Source: Methylomonas sp. LL1 (GTDB lineage: Bacteria > Pseudomonadota > Gammaproteobacteria > Methylococcales > Methylomonadaceae). From it: 64,000 nucleotides of DNA. Below, one piece after another: positions 44,029-54,300 of this stretch. The position numbers and the translations under genes were made by a program. Where the stretch lies: the NCBI RefSeq assembly GCF_015711015.1, contig NZ_CP064653.1:744001-808000 (forward strand), given 5' to 3'. Position 1 is the stretch's first letter; every line of letters starts with the position of its first letter. The notes under the pieces are model-generated. The model made no database searches, was not told the origin of the DNA, and saw nothing but the letters and a program-made list of their open reading frames with translations.

Positions 44029-44332
44029 AGCGTAAGCGATTGAAACATAATAATTTCTTAAATTATCGCCATCCTGGCGGCTGTACGCCCGTACCTTGGC
44101 CGCCAAGTTTTGAACCCTAAGCGGTAAACCTTCATTTGCCATTTTGGCTTTCATGTCCCGCAAGTCAATCTGACTACAAGCACGTCAGCCTTGTATTACA
44201 TTTCTTGAAAAATTAACCGAGCTGTAAAATTCATTTCTTATGAGCTGGTTAACATTCTTTCCGCAAATCCTGTGAATCAGCTATTTGCGGAACACACAAA
44301 ACTTAACCCATTTTGCTCAGGAATGTATAACC
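44029..44332. promoter_or_regulatory. Upstream region of the PhoX-like gene with a leader hairpin
   Basis: About 300 bp without a gene. A perfect 10-bp inverted repeat TTCCGCAAAT / ATTTGCGGAA (44259-44268 and 44283-44292, 14-base loop) lies 40 bp before the start codon and could be a leader hairpin or operator. The RBS is AGGA near 44320. A small CGCCA/TGGCG repeat occurs near 44070. Confidence 0.45.
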
Positions 44333-45796
44333 ATGAAGGCTTTTAAATTAACTCTGATTGCCGCGGCAGTGGCATCTCTGGTGTCGCCCTTGGCGGCGCA
44401 AGCGGCTGATACCGAGTTTGACAATTTCACCCCCATGACCGGTGATACCACACCGATGAACCCCGGCTCGGCCACACCGTACAAATTGTCTTCGCCTAAT
44501 TTCAGCCAACAAACCATTGCCGACCGTGCGACCCAAAACGCTTTAGTGCCAGGATCAAATTCCGGCAACTGGGATATGATTGCCGCCAACGAAACGGGCC
44601 CTAACGCCGGCCGTTACTTGTTCATGCCATGGGAAATATTTTCTACCACGGCGCCTACTAAAGCCGGTGTTCAACGTATCGATTTGCAGGATAGCAACTA
44701 TAACACCCGCACCACCACTATCGTGGCTGCCGGTACACAGAATTTCTCTTCCGGCGATGCTTCCCGCTGGACACCCTGGGGCGGTTATCTGACCGCTGAA
44801 GAAAGCTGGGGAACAGGTAGCACTGCCGGTCGCCTGTTTGAAATCACCGATCCAACCACGGCGGCGGCTAATAGCGCCAATTTCGTGCAACGTAGCGTGA
44901 TTCCACGCGTTTCACATGAAGGCTTGGCTTTCGACAGCAACAATAGTCTGTATTTCGTCGACGAATTGAACGGCGGTTCGATCTATAAATATGTTTCGGC
45001 CAATCCTTTCGCTAGCACCGGTAATGACTTTTTCGCGGCCGGTCAAACCTTTGCGATGAAAGTGGGTAATGGCGGCCAGTTCGAAGGCAACAATGCCGCG
45101 GCAATTACTGGTTTGGCTTCTTGGGAGGCTATCACTGACCTAACTGGCGCCGCGCTGGCTGGCGTTTCCACCGTATTGGCCGATGGAACCATCGATGGTC
45201 GCGCGTCGGCGGACAATGCCAATGTGTTGGGCACTGGCTTCAACCGTCCCGAAGACCTGGAAATCCAGACTCTGGCTAACGGTGATCAATTCCTGTACTT
45301 CACCACCACCGATTCCGATGACAATGCCAACAGCGGTGACGGACGCGGCCGGGTGTATTCATTTAATCTGACCAGCTATGAGGTCAAACTGTTTGCCGAT
45401 AGCCACACCACGGACGCAGCCACGGGCCTTGAGGCCGGAGTGGCTTTCAAAAACCCCGACAATCTGGCCATTGATTCCGAAGGTAACATCTATATCGTCG
45501 AAGATCAGGATGGCGGTGTCGAAGATGTCTGGTACGCTCTGGATGCCGACCGTGACGGTGTTGCCGAATCCGTTTCCAAATGGATCAGCCTGACGACTCA
45601 AGGCGCTGAAAGCACCGGTCTGTATTTTGACAAGTTCAATGCTAATAAAGCCTATATCAACGTTCAGCATCCCGCCGATGGTATCGACCGGACGATTGAA
45701 CTGACTGCCGCGCCGGTTCCTGTTCCTGGCGCCGCCTGGTTGTTCGGAAGCGCGATCATGGGCTTTCTGGGCGTTAAACGTCGTAACAAAGCCTGA
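44333..45796 (+). CDS. PhoX-like (DUF839) exported protein with PEP-CTERM-type sorting tail
   Basis: A 487-residue exported protein: a signal peptide (cleavage after AAQA, residue 24), a beta-propeller-like DUF839/PhoX-type region (HEGLAFDSNNSLYFVDELNGGSIYKY..., NPDNLAIDSEGNIYIVEDQDGG) and a C-terminal PEP-CTERM-like tail: PVPVPGAAWLFGSA, a hydrophobic segment, then KRRNKA. Such tails are cut by an exosortase that anchors proteins to exopolysaccharide-producing surfaces; the exosortase is not in the window. Related PhoX proteins are calcium-dependent phosphatases, but active-site residues were not confirmed here. A strong terminator follows. Confidence 0.8.
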   Translation: MKAFKLTLIAAAVASLVSPLAAQAADTEFDNFTPMTGDTTPMNPGSATPYKLSSPNFSQQTIADRATQNALVPGSNSGNWDMIAANETGPNAGRYLFMPWEIFSTTAPTKAGVQRIDLQDSNYNTRTTTIVAAGTQNFSSGDASRWTPWGGYLTAEESWGTGSTAGRLFEITDPTTAAANSANFVQRSVIPRVSHEGLAFDSNNSLYFVDELNGGSIYKYVSANPFASTGNDFFAAGQTFAMKVGNGGQFEGNNAAAITGLASWEAITDLTGAALAGVSTVLADGTIDGRASADNANVLGTGFNRPEDLEIQTLANGDQFLYFTTTDSDDNANSGDGRGRVYSFNLTSYEVKLFADSHTTDAATGLEAGVAFKNPDNLAIDSEGNIYIVEDQDGGVEDVWYALDADRDGVAESVSKWISLTTQGAESTGLYFDKFNANKAYINVQHPADGIDRTIELTAAPVPVPGAAWLFGSAIMGFLGVKRRNKA

Positions 45797-45835
45797 TTGA
45801 TAAACGGGCAAGGACGTCCGTCAAATCAATTACCG

Positions 45836-45871
45836 AAAGCGGCGGCAAGTGAGTCTTGTCGCCGCTTTTTT
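45836..45871 (+). terminator. Rho-independent terminator after the PhoX-like gene
   Basis: Thirteen-base stem AAAGCGGCGGCAA / TTGTCGCCGCTTT with one G-T type mismatch, an 7-base loop region, and a run of six T's at the end. This is a classic intrinsic terminator, 40 bp after the stop codon. Confidence 0.9.
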
Positions 45872-46009
45872 GTATGGCATAGGCTGCGATAGCCATTAAC
45901 CCCCACAGCCTCGGCCACGGACGGAGTCACCATCACCACAATTGCCACTGTAGAACCCGGACCAAGCAAAACCGAACAGGATGATAGGGAGATTCGTGAT
46001 TACACCAGG

Positions 46010-47398
46010 CTAACTCCAGTGCGATTTATGCACGTTAAAGTTGCGGCCTTTGATCTTGCCGTTTCTTAAACAAGTCAGCGCCTTATCGGCACTTTCGCGT
46101 TTTATGGCAACGTAGGCTTGTTTGTCGAATATATCGATTTTGCCGACTTCACTGCCGGCTATGCCCGCCGTGCCGGTCAATGCGCCCAAAATATCGCCTG
46201 GACGAACTTTCTGCTTGCGGCCGCCATCGATCCACAACGTCACCATTGGCGGCTGGAAGCGTTGTTCATAGGCCAATTTAAAAGGCGCCACTTCGTCCCA
46301 GCGGGCGGATAGGGTTTGAAAGTCTTCAATGGCCTTAACCCGATTCAGTTCCGCCTCGGTACAAAGACTGAGCGCCAGTCCTTTTTTGCCGGCCCGGCCG
46401 GTTCGGCCGATACGGTGCAAGTAAACTTCCGCGTCCCAGGGCAGTTCGTAATTGATCACGGCTTGCATGTCGTGAATATCCAACCCTCTAGCGGCTACAT
46501 CGGTCGCGACGAGTACCGAGCAACTCTTGTTGGCGAAGCGAACCAGTATCTGGTCACGGTCTTTTTGTTCCAAATCGCCATGCAAGGCTTGCACCGAAAA
46601 ACCGCAATTGGCCAGCGTATCGGCCACGTCCTGGCATTCGCGCTTGGTGTTGCAAAACACCACGGTCGATTCAGGACGATGATAGGCCAGTAAATAACCC
46701 AATGCGTTCAGTCTGTGGGCTTTGTCTATTTTGTGAAAACGTTGTTCGATCACATTGTCGTGATGGCTGGTGTCGATGCTGACCGAAACCGGTTTGAACT
46801 GAAACCTTTGGCTCATTTCTCGGATAGGGTCGGCATAAGTCGCCGAAAACAGCAGGGTTTGCCGGTGGCTGGGGGCGTGGGAAATGACATCGGTGACGAT
46901 GTCGGAAAAGCCCATGTCCAACATACGGTCGGCCTCGTCCAGCACCAAGACTTTCAAATGATCCAGACGCAGGCTGTGTTTTTGCAGATGTTCCTGCAAG
47001 CGGCCCGGCGTGCCTACCACCACATGCACGCCATGTTCCAGCGAGTCGCGTTGTGGAGCAAACGGCGTTCCGCCACTCAAGGCCAATATTTTGATGTTTT
47101 GGGTAAAACGGGCCAGCCGGCGAATCTCCTTGCAGACCTGGTCGGCCAGTTCGCGGGTGGGGCATACCACCAGGGCTTGCACTTTAAAGCGGCTTAAATC
47201 CAACCGGGATAACAGGCCGATGGCAAAGGCCGCGGTTTTACCGCTCCCGGTTTTGGCTTGGGCAATCACATCGCGGCCTTCCAGGATGTGCGGCAGACTT
47301 TCGGCTTGTATCGGCGTTTGCCGGCTGTAACCCAGCGATTCGATGTTTTCGAGCAGGGCGGGTTTTAACGGCAAACAGGAAAATTCAGGAGTATTCAC
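46010..47398 (-). CDS. dbpA: DEAD-box RNA helicase DbpA
   Basis: A 462-residue helicase of the RNA-dependent type that acts on 23S rRNA hairpin 92 during 50S assembly. Motifs in order: Q motif (SRQTPIQAESLP), AKTGSGKT (I), PTRELADQV, GTPGRL, DEAD (II), SAT (III), and HRIGRTGRAG (VI). The C-terminal DbpA RNA-binding domain (KVRPGDILGALTGTAGI...VAIKRESADKAL) is present, which separates it from other DEAD proteins. The start codon is GTG at 47398; the gene is read leftward, divergent from the minor pilins. Confidence 0.95.
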   Translation of the reverse strand: MNTPEFSCLPLKPALLENIESLGYSRQTPIQAESLPHILEGRDVIAQAKTGSGKTAAFAIGLLSRLDLSRFKVQALVVCPTRELADQVCKEIRRLARFTQNIKILALSGGTPFAPQRDSLEHGVHVVVGTPGRLQEHLQKHSLRLDHLKVLVLDEADRMLDMGFSDIVTDVISHAPSHRQTLLFSATYADPIREMSQRFQFKPVSVSIDTSHHDNVIEQRFHKIDKAHRLNALGYLLAYHRPESTVVFCNTKRECQDVADTLANCGFSVQALHGDLEQKDRDQILVRFANKSCSVLVATDVAARGLDIHDMQAVINYELPWDAEVYLHRIGRTGRAGKKGLALSLCTEAELNRVKAIEDFQTLSARWDEVAPFKLAYEQRFQPPMVTLWIDGGRKQKVRPGDILGALTGTAGIAGSEVGKIDIFDKQAYVAIKRESADKALTCLRNGKIKGRNFNVHKSHWS

Positions 47399-47629
47399 AA
47401 AGGTTCTAATTTCAAGGAGATACGGCGGATTGCCGTTATTCGATTGGCAATCATATCAGGGATGCATCACAGGGAGGCTAAAGTGATCAATTTTTTCATC
47501 AACTCGCCCCGACTGTGCCTATGCATTTTTGCATAGTGTGTAAGGACCGTTTGGAAAGAAGAGGGCAGAGCAATGCTGTTTTGAGAACGCAGCGGCGTAT
47601 ACAAATAACTAGTAATTTATGTTTGTAAC
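47399..47629. other. Intergenic region between dbpA and the first FimT-like gene
   Basis: Together with the box at 47630-47675 this forms a gap of about 375 bp. It includes a short palindrome CTATGCA-TTTT-TGCATAG (47519-47536). No gene was recognised. Confidence 0.45.
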
Positions 47630-47675
47630 TTTCATTAACGATTGCCTGTGTCTATACTAAAAGCCTGTTCAGGAA
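47630..47675 (+). promoter_or_regulatory. Promoter/operator-like box before the first FimT-like gene
   Basis: A TATACT hexamer (47653-47658) is followed by AAAAGCCTGTTCAGGAA containing the palindrome CCTGTTCAGG. The same order (CTATACTA, then CCTGTTCCAGGA) recurs at 48547-48570. The -35 side is weak (TTTCAT at 17 bp spacing), so a standard sigma-70 promoter is only a suggestion. Confidence 0.45.
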
Positions 47676-47775
47676 TACCAAATATGAGCTTTAATCAAGG
47701 TGTTTCTGCAATGTCATGCCAAATAGATCGGGGGACGTTTGGCGTTAATTACCTAGTTAATTAAGTGATTCAATT

Positions 47776-48351
47776 ATGACTATGCGCTCCCATCGTTTGT
47801 TCGGCTTCAGCCTGATTGAGCTGATAATCACCATGACCATTGGCGTGATACTTTTAGGCAGTGCCATGCCCAGTCTGACTTCCGGCATTGTCAGCAACCG
47901 ATTGACCTCAAACGCCAACGATCTGGTGGTTGCGTTGAATTTCGCCCGCAGCGAGGCGATCAAGCGTGGTCAGCATGTAGTCATTCGGAAAACCGGTGAA
48001 AATTGGGAAAATGGCTGGCAGGTGTTTGTCGATATTGATCGAACAAGCGACGCAAGAAAAAACCTGTTAGATGCCGGCACGGATGTAGAACTGAGAACGA
48101 GTTCGGCGCTTCCCGATAGATATACCTTGAGAGGCAATAACAATTTTGTCAGCTTCATCCGTTATCAACCGGACGGAACCAGTAATAGATTCGGTAGTTT
48201 CGCCATTTGCGAAGGTGGTAACATCCGAGGAGCCAAACTCGTCATAGTCAATTCAGTCGGTCGGGCACGGATGGCGCCCGATGCCGATCATGACGGTGTT
48301 CCGGAAAAAGAAGATGGCAGCGAAATCGGCTCATGTACCAGCGGGTTCTAA
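47776..48351 (+). CDS. fimT: GspH/FimT-family minor pseudopilin
   Basis: A 191-residue type IV pseudopilin with a prepilin leader (MTMRSHRLFG/FSLIELIITM; Glu at +5) and the GspH domain (SNRLTSNANDLVVALNFARSEAIKRGQHVVIRKTG, FVSFIRYQPDGTSNRFGSFAICEG). In type IV pili, FimT/FimU-like proteins prime pilus assembly with PilV, PilW and PilX, which follow. A related second copy starts at 48740. The symbol is assigned by analogy. Confidence 0.8.
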   Translation: MTMRSHRLFGFSLIELIITMTIGVILLGSAMPSLTSGIVSNRLTSNANDLVVALNFARSEAIKRGQHVVIRKTGENWENGWQVFVDIDRTSDARKNLLDAGTDVELRTSSALPDRYTLRGNNNFVSFIRYQPDGTSNRFGSFAICEGGNIRGAKLVIVNSVGRARMAPDADHDGVPEKEDGSEIGSCTSGF

Positions 48352-48739
48352 TAAAGTAGTCTAAAAAACAGGGTTTTTAGGATTGGTCCTGGAGAGCCAT
48401 GCTATGCTAACAGCGTGCTTGGTTAGCCGATGTCCAATTTGGATAAGAGCTAAAAACTATCACTTATCAGCTATGTTGATACGATGAGCTAAACCTGTCC
48501 GCTATAAATCCATTATGTGTTGCTCTTCACATTCATCGACTAGCGCCTATACTAGCATCCTGTTCCAGGATTTAGACGAATAAGGCATGGGTTGTGTTTC
48601 TTATTCGATTTTCAGGGGGCATGGTTTAAAACTTTTCAAGACGTGGCCGTCCGGCTCAATATTCTGGCAACACATGCAGATTAGGATCGATAACAATGTT
48701 TCCCCGGCGCATAGCGCGTGCTCAGGAGATTTGCCCATT
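48352..48739. promoter_or_regulatory. Intergenic region with repeat of the promoter-like box
   Basis: About 390 bp. It contains the second copy of the TATACT...CCTGTTCCAGGA box (48548-48570) and no gene of its own. The long open frame starting at 48587 runs into the pilin gene at 48740 and is not a separate protein. Confidence 0.5.
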
Positions 48740-49303
48740 ATGAATAAACAGCACGGTGTTACCTTGATCGAGCTGATGATCGCTCTAGCGGTGCTATCAA
48801 TATTATTGAGCATTGCCGTGCCTAGCTTTCGCCAGTCCATCATTAGTAATCGATTGACCACGGTGACCAATGAATTCATGGCTGCGATCAACTTTGCCCG
48901 TTCAGAAGCGATCAAATTAGGTCAAAGCGTCACCTTGTGTAAAAGCACTGATGGCAGTTCTTGCTCGACGGTGAATACGGTTTATTGGGAAGACGGCTGG
49001 ATCGTTTTTGCCGATGCCAATGCGGACGGCGACTTGGATGTCGGTGAAACTCTATTAAGGGTATGGCCGGCGCTTCAACCCCCTTATAGCTTGCGATCTT
49101 CTGCATTCCCCAATTTTCTACGCTATAACCCGCAAGGCGCGGCCAGTAACAACGGCAACTTTGCCGCTTGTCACGATAGTGCGGAAGTGGGAGCCAAGGC
49201 GGTGATTATCACCCGTGTCCGTCCAAGGCAGGGAGTCGATGGCAATAACGATCGAATCCCCGAAACCGACAGTGGTAATATTAGCTCGTGTGAAAGCCCA
49301 TGA
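48740..49303 (+). CDS. fimU: Second GspH/FimT (FimU-like) minor pseudopilin
   Basis: A 187-residue pseudopilin with a very short leader (MNKQHG/VTLIELMIALAV). The GspH domain is similar to the first copy (SNRLTTVTNEFMAAINFARSEAIKLGQSVTLCKSTDG; NFLRYNPQGAASNNGNFAACH), with four added cysteines. It is the first member of the fimU-pilV-pilW-pilX-pilY1 set and overlaps the next gene by ATGA. The start at 48740 has a GGAG ribosome site; the upstream extension to 48587 is not credible. Confidence 0.85.
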   Translation: MNKQHGVTLIELMIALAVLSILLSIAVPSFRQSIISNRLTTVTNEFMAAINFARSEAIKLGQSVTLCKSTDGSSCSTVNTVYWEDGWIVFADANADGDLDVGETLLRVWPALQPPYSLRSSAFPNFLRYNPQGAASNNGNFAACHDSAEVGAKAVIITRVRPRQGVDGNNDRIPETDSGNISSCESP

Positions 49304-49743
49304 AATCCTTATCCATTTCCCGTAATAGCGGTTTTTCCATGATCGAAGTGCTGATTGCCGTCTTGATCCTGGCCGTCGGCTTGCTGGGCGTTGCGGCACT
49401 ACAGACTAACGCCCTGAAAAATAACCAGAGCGCCTTGCAACGCAGTCAAGCCACCATGTTGAGTTATTACATGATGGATGCGATGCGCGCCAACCGAGCA
49501 GTCGCCTTGCTGGGTTCCTATAATCTAACCAAGACCTGTTCGGCACCTTCGGCCGGAACGCTGATTACCAACGACCAAATAGCCTGGATCAATGCCTTGA
49601 AAGCGAATTTGGGCAATCAGTCCAGTACCTGCGGCGAAATTACCTGCAATACCAACTCCTGCACCGTCAAGGTTTACTGGGATGATAGCCGAAGTGTTGG
49701 CGGTGGAAGTAGTCAGGTCGTCGAAATTGCGAGTCGCATATGA
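49300..49743 (+). CDS. pilV: Minor pilin PilV
   Basis: A 147-residue pseudopilin with leader MKSLSISRNSG/FSMIEVLIAVLILAVGLLG (Glu at +5) and PilV-type GxxGVAALQTNALKNNQSALQRSQATMLSYYMMDAMRAN. The C-terminus has several cysteine pairs. It belongs to the priming complex at the pilus base. It overlaps the FimU-like gene at its start and pilW at its end (4 bp each), which indicates tight translational coupling. Confidence 0.88.
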   Translation: MKSLSISRNSGFSMIEVLIAVLILAVGLLGVAALQTNALKNNQSALQRSQATMLSYYMMDAMRANRAVALLGSYNLTKTCSAPSAGTLITNDQIAWINALKANLGNQSSTCGEITCNTNSCTVKVYWDDSRSVGGGSSQVVEIASRI

Positions 49744-50744
49744 ACTTACATTCAATAAACTTGCGCAAAAATAGCGGTTTTAGCCTGGTTGAGCTGATGA
49801 TAGCCTTGCTATTGGGTTTATTTCTGATTGGCGGCGTAATTAGCGTGTTTCTGTCTAATCGGGTCGCTTACCGGCAAAACGAAAATCTGGCCCGGATTCA
49901 AGAGAACGCCCGTTATGCCTTCGAAGTAATGGGAAGGGACATTCGGGAAGCCGGCGGAATTGCCTGCGGCAGCAACCTGTTGACCGCCAACGTGCTGAAT
50001 GACAAAAGCACTACTTGGTGGGCCAACTGGGGCGATGGCCTGCAGGGTTATGAAGGCGATGAAACCTTGCCGGCCAAGGCAAACGGTACCGGCGCCACCG
50101 ACAGAGTAGCGGGTACCGATGCCGTCGTCATTCACACTGGCACCGATGATAATGGCGTTACCATCACCGAGCACAACCCAGCATCAGCACAATTCAAGGT
50201 TAATACCACCGCTCATGGCATCGTGGATGGCGATGTGTTGCTGGTCTGCGATTACAAGCAGGCGGCAATTTTTCAGACCACCAACGCCAGCAGCACCAAT
50301 GTCACTATTGTGCACAACACGGGTACTGGTACGCCTGGCAACTGCAGCAAGGGTTTGGGATACCCCACCGTTTGCACCGCGCTTGGCACGCCTTATACCT
50401 TTGAGGGGGGAGGCTTGATGACCAAGCTGGCCGCTAATGCTTGGTACATCGGTTTCAACGGTCGCGGCGGACGATCGTTGTATCGGGTCAGCGGCACACC
50501 GACTCCCGTAGCCGAGGAAATCGCCGAAGGCGTCACCGATCTTCAAATCCAGTACCTTGCCAAGGACGCAGGCGGTAGTTTGCCGGCCAGTTATGTCGAT
50601 GCCGACGCTATCACCGACTGGACGCGAGTCGTGGCAACGCGGCTGGTTTTTACCATTCAGTCCTTGGAAAACGTCGGTACCGACGCTCAACCGTTGGAGC
50701 GTACCTGGAATGTCGTGGTCAGTTTAAGGAACCGAGTATCATGA
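49740..50744 (+). CDS. pilW: Minor pilin PilW
   Basis: A 334-residue protein with leader MNLHSINLRKNSG/FSLVELMIALLLGLFLIGG. After the helix, NARYAFEVMGRDIREAGGIACG and late NGRGGRSLYRVSG are PilW-like. It is a minor pilin needed for type IV pilus assembly together with PilV, PilX and PilY1. It overlaps pilV and pilX by 4 bp each. Confidence 0.88.
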   Translation: MNLHSINLRKNSGFSLVELMIALLLGLFLIGGVISVFLSNRVAYRQNENLARIQENARYAFEVMGRDIREAGGIACGSNLLTANVLNDKSTTWWANWGDGLQGYEGDETLPAKANGTGATDRVAGTDAVVIHTGTDDNGVTITEHNPASAQFKVNTTAHGIVDGDVLLVCDYKQAAIFQTTNASSTNVTIVHNTGTGTPGNCSKGLGYPTVCTALGTPYTFEGGGLMTKLAANAWYIGFNGRGGRSLYRVSGTPTPVAEEIAEGVTDLQIQYLAKDAGGSLPASYVDADAITDWTRVVATRLVFTIQSLENVGTDAQPLERTWNVVVSLRNRVS

Positions 50745-51307
50745 AAGCCCTAACTCCCTCGCCAATAGCGCAACAAGGCGTCGCATTATTTGTTTCGTTG
50801 ATGATGTTGATACTGGTCACACTGATCGGAGTGGCCGGGGTACGCATGGTCAGCCTGGAGGAAAAAATGGCTGGTAATAGCTACGACCGTAATTTGGCAT
50901 TTCAGGCGGCGGAGGCGGCACTACGCGAAGCTGAAAAATATGCGGAAGATAACAAGCCCACGCCCGCGTATACCGATGCCGACGCTACTTGTCCAACCAG
51001 TCCCAGCTCCATCGATAATTGCACCAGTGGGGTCTGTCCCACACCTGACCATGATTGTGTCTCGCGCTGGGAGGACTCGACCTTTACCGGTTGGACTGAT
51101 ATCAGCAGCAGTCTGGAAACTCTACTGGGCACAATGGCCGGAGATGCGCCGCAATATTTCATCGAATACCTGGGCAATACGTTTAACTGTAGCGATGGCG
51201 GTGCCTCGGATCCTAAAAACTGTAAACGTTACCGGGTCACGGCACGCAGTCATCCTGCTACCGGACGCGCCACGGTGGTTTTGCAATCGGTATATGCCAC
51301 CAATTAA
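50741..51307 (+). CDS. pilX: Minor pilin PilX
   Basis: A 188-residue protein with a PilX-type N-terminus: QQG/VALFVSLMMLILVTLIGVAGVRMVSLEEKMAGNSYDRNLAFQAAEAALREAE. This lacks the +5 Glu of standard pilins, as is normal for PilX. It has several cysteines. It follows pilW with a 4-bp overlap and precedes pilY1 by 17 bp. Confidence 0.88.
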   Translation: MKALTPSPIAQQGVALFVSLMMLILVTLIGVAGVRMVSLEEKMAGNSYDRNLAFQAAEAALREAEKYAEDNKPTPAYTDADATCPTSPSSIDNCTSGVCPTPDHDCVSRWEDSTFTGWTDISSSLETLLGTMAGDAPQYFIEYLGNTFNCSDGGASDPKNCKRYRVTARSHPATGRATVVLQSVYATN

Positions 51308-51324
51308 TTCAAGAGGAAGCCATC

Positions 51325-54300
51325 ATGAAACCGCATAACTCCTCGCATATTTTCGCTTGGCTGACTAGCCTTCTCGGTTGCTGTTTTATTTTGTTGACTG
51401 CGCCGGCCCATGCCGAATTAATTTTGCCGAACACCCCGCTGGCGGTCAGCGTGTCAGCCACGCCCTTGACGCTGCTGACGGCTAGCCGAGATCACAAACT
51501 CTATTACGAGGCCTACAACGATGCTTCCGATTTGAACGGCGACGGTTTTCTGGATATTGGCTATAAGCCGGCCATTACCTATTACGGCTACTTCGATTCG
51601 TATAAATGTTACAACTACAACTCTGGCGTATTCGAACCGGTTTATCTGACCATCACTAAAACCTGCAGTCTGAATACTGGCGAATGGAGTGGCGACTACC
51701 TGAATTATCTGACCATGACCCGGATGGATGCCTTACGCCGGGTTTTGTATGGCGGCTATCGCAGTACCGACGATGCCGGAGTCACCATCCTGGAACGCGC
51801 ATTCATTCCTCAAGACGCCCATAGCTGGGGTAAGGAATATACCAGCACCACCTTGGATGGTTACAACATTAGCGACTATACCCCGCTGTCGCAACCTAGC
51901 AGCGGCAAGCGGCATATTTTCGCCAACACCACCTTGTACGGTACCTCCGCCCCTTTGTTGCGGGTTTTGACCAATAGCTCCTATCGGGTCTGGGAATGGC
52001 TTTCGATAGAACGGCCAGTGGCAGGCACCCAATGCGCCACCGGAAACAACAGCCGGGCTGACTGTGCCGGAGCAGCAAGCACCGTCAATACTTCGCATCC
52101 GTCCAACCATGATACATTCGCGACATTAGTTTCTACCTTTGCCAATGCCGACCACTTAACCAGCACTGGCTCGATCTCGACTATCAATGTTAATGCAAAC
52201 TCGGGCGATAACTACATCACCGTGATTAGCGGAACGCTGACCATTAAAAGCGGTGAGCAAGGCGACTATGAGTTTGCAGTCGACGGTGACGATGCCGTGG
52301 AAGTCAGTATCGATGGGAGTGTAGTGGTGGGTTGGTACGATGGCCATGGCAAGTGCAATTGCAAAACCCATACAGCGACTGTTACTTTAACTAGAGGTGT
52401 TCATACCATCACGTTTTGGCATGAAGAAGTGTTCGGAGATGACAATTATTACTTATATTGGAAGAGACCTAGCCAAGATTGGGCGATTGTTCCAGCCTTG
52501 GATGATGGTCGAGGGCTTTCGAATTTAACCCGATCCACCTACAACAGAACTACCTCGTCTGGTTCGGTCATGACTGACTACACGGTCCGGGTCAAAACCT
52601 GCGTATCCGGCTTGTTGGAGCCTGAATGCCGTGGCTATCCGACCGGTGCTCCAACCGCCTACAAACCCATCGGCATCCTGCAACAATACGGCGAAGACGA
52701 CAGCATGGCCTTCGGCTTGATGACAGGCTCTTATGCCAAAAATACCTCGGGCGGGGTGCTGCGTAAAAATCTGTCGTCACTAACAGACGAAATTAATCTG
52801 ACCAGCGGGCGCCTGAGTGCCACGGTGGGCGTGATTAAGACGCTGAATCAATTGAAAATCACCGGATTTGGCTCCGGCTACTCTTATGATCAAAATTGCG
52901 GCGTGCCTGAAGTTACCGATAGCTTGAGCGAAGGCCGCTGCCGGATGTGGGGTAACCCGATTGCCGAGATCATGTACGAAGGCGTGCGCTATCTGGCCGG
53001 TAAGACTACACCAACGGCGGCTTTCGCTATTGCCGACTCCGGCAATGACGATGCCGACCTGGGCTTGCCGAAACCGGCCTGGCTAGACCCTTATCGAACC
53101 GAGGGCGGTTATCCCTATTGCGCTAAACCTTCGCAAATTGTCATTAGCGATATTGATCCCAATTTTGATACTGATCAAATGCCCGGCCGTTACGAGTATA
53201 CGGCCCCGGCTACCATGGCCAGTTTCAGTGGGGATACCAGTTTAAATACTCATGCCATCAATGTCAGCGGATTGGGCGACCTGATCTGGACTGGCGAATT
53301 CGGTAGCGGTGTCAGCAAGAATTTATTCATAGGCCAGTCGCAAAATAACTACGATGGCGCGCCTACCGCTAAATCCGCCAATAGTTTTGGCAATATCCGC
53401 GGTCTTGCGCCGGAGGAGCCTTCGCAGCAAGGGGGATACTATGCCGCCAGCATTGCACACTTTGCCAAAAACAACGACATTCACGCTATCACGGGTTCGC
53501 AGAAAGTCGACACTTACAGCATCGCCCTAGCGTCGCCCAAGCCTCGCATAGAGTTTCCGATTGGTGACCATGTTGTTTCCTTGGTACCCTTTGGTAAAAC
53601 AGTAGGTGGAATACCGGATGAGTGTAAAACCACCAAGCCACCCGAGGAACCTCTTCCTATCGACCGAACTGCGGGGGCTTATCAGCCAACCAACACCATC
53701 GTGGATTTTTATGTATTGGCGTTCAAGAACACCAATGCCGGCAATCAAGACGCTAGCGTCAATAGCGGCAGGCCGTATGCCAAGTTCAGGATTAATTACG
53801 AGGATTCCGAATATGGCTCCGACCACGACATGGATGCGATCGTCGAATATGAACTGACCGCCACCTCCAACCACACACTCGATGTCAAGTTGACTTCGGA
53901 TTATGCGGCGGGTGGCTGTATTCAGCACATGGGGTATGTGATCTCCGGTACTACCGCCGATGGGACTTACCTGGATGTGCGTGATTCGGATACATCGGAA
54001 GCACAAGACCTGGATTATTTTCTGGATACACCTAATACGGCGGGTGTCGCTTTGCCGTTAACCAATACACGCACCTTTACGGCGGGAACCTCGGCATCGG
54101 CGCAGTTCGTGCCGCATGATCCGCTTTGGTATGCATCCAAGTGGGGTAGTTTTACCGACAGGAATGAAAACGATTTGCCCGATCTGGTTCCCGAGTGGGA
54201 TGGGAATGCCGATGGGGTGCCCGACACCTATTTTCTGGTGCAAAACCCGTTGAAACTGAAGGAGGCACTAAAGAGGGCTTTCGATAATATTATCGAGCGC

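Noticed and set aside
48587-48739. Upstream extension of the second FimT-like gene
   Set aside because: The added residues precede the prepilin leader, which must be at the N-terminus; the start at 48740 has a ribosome site.
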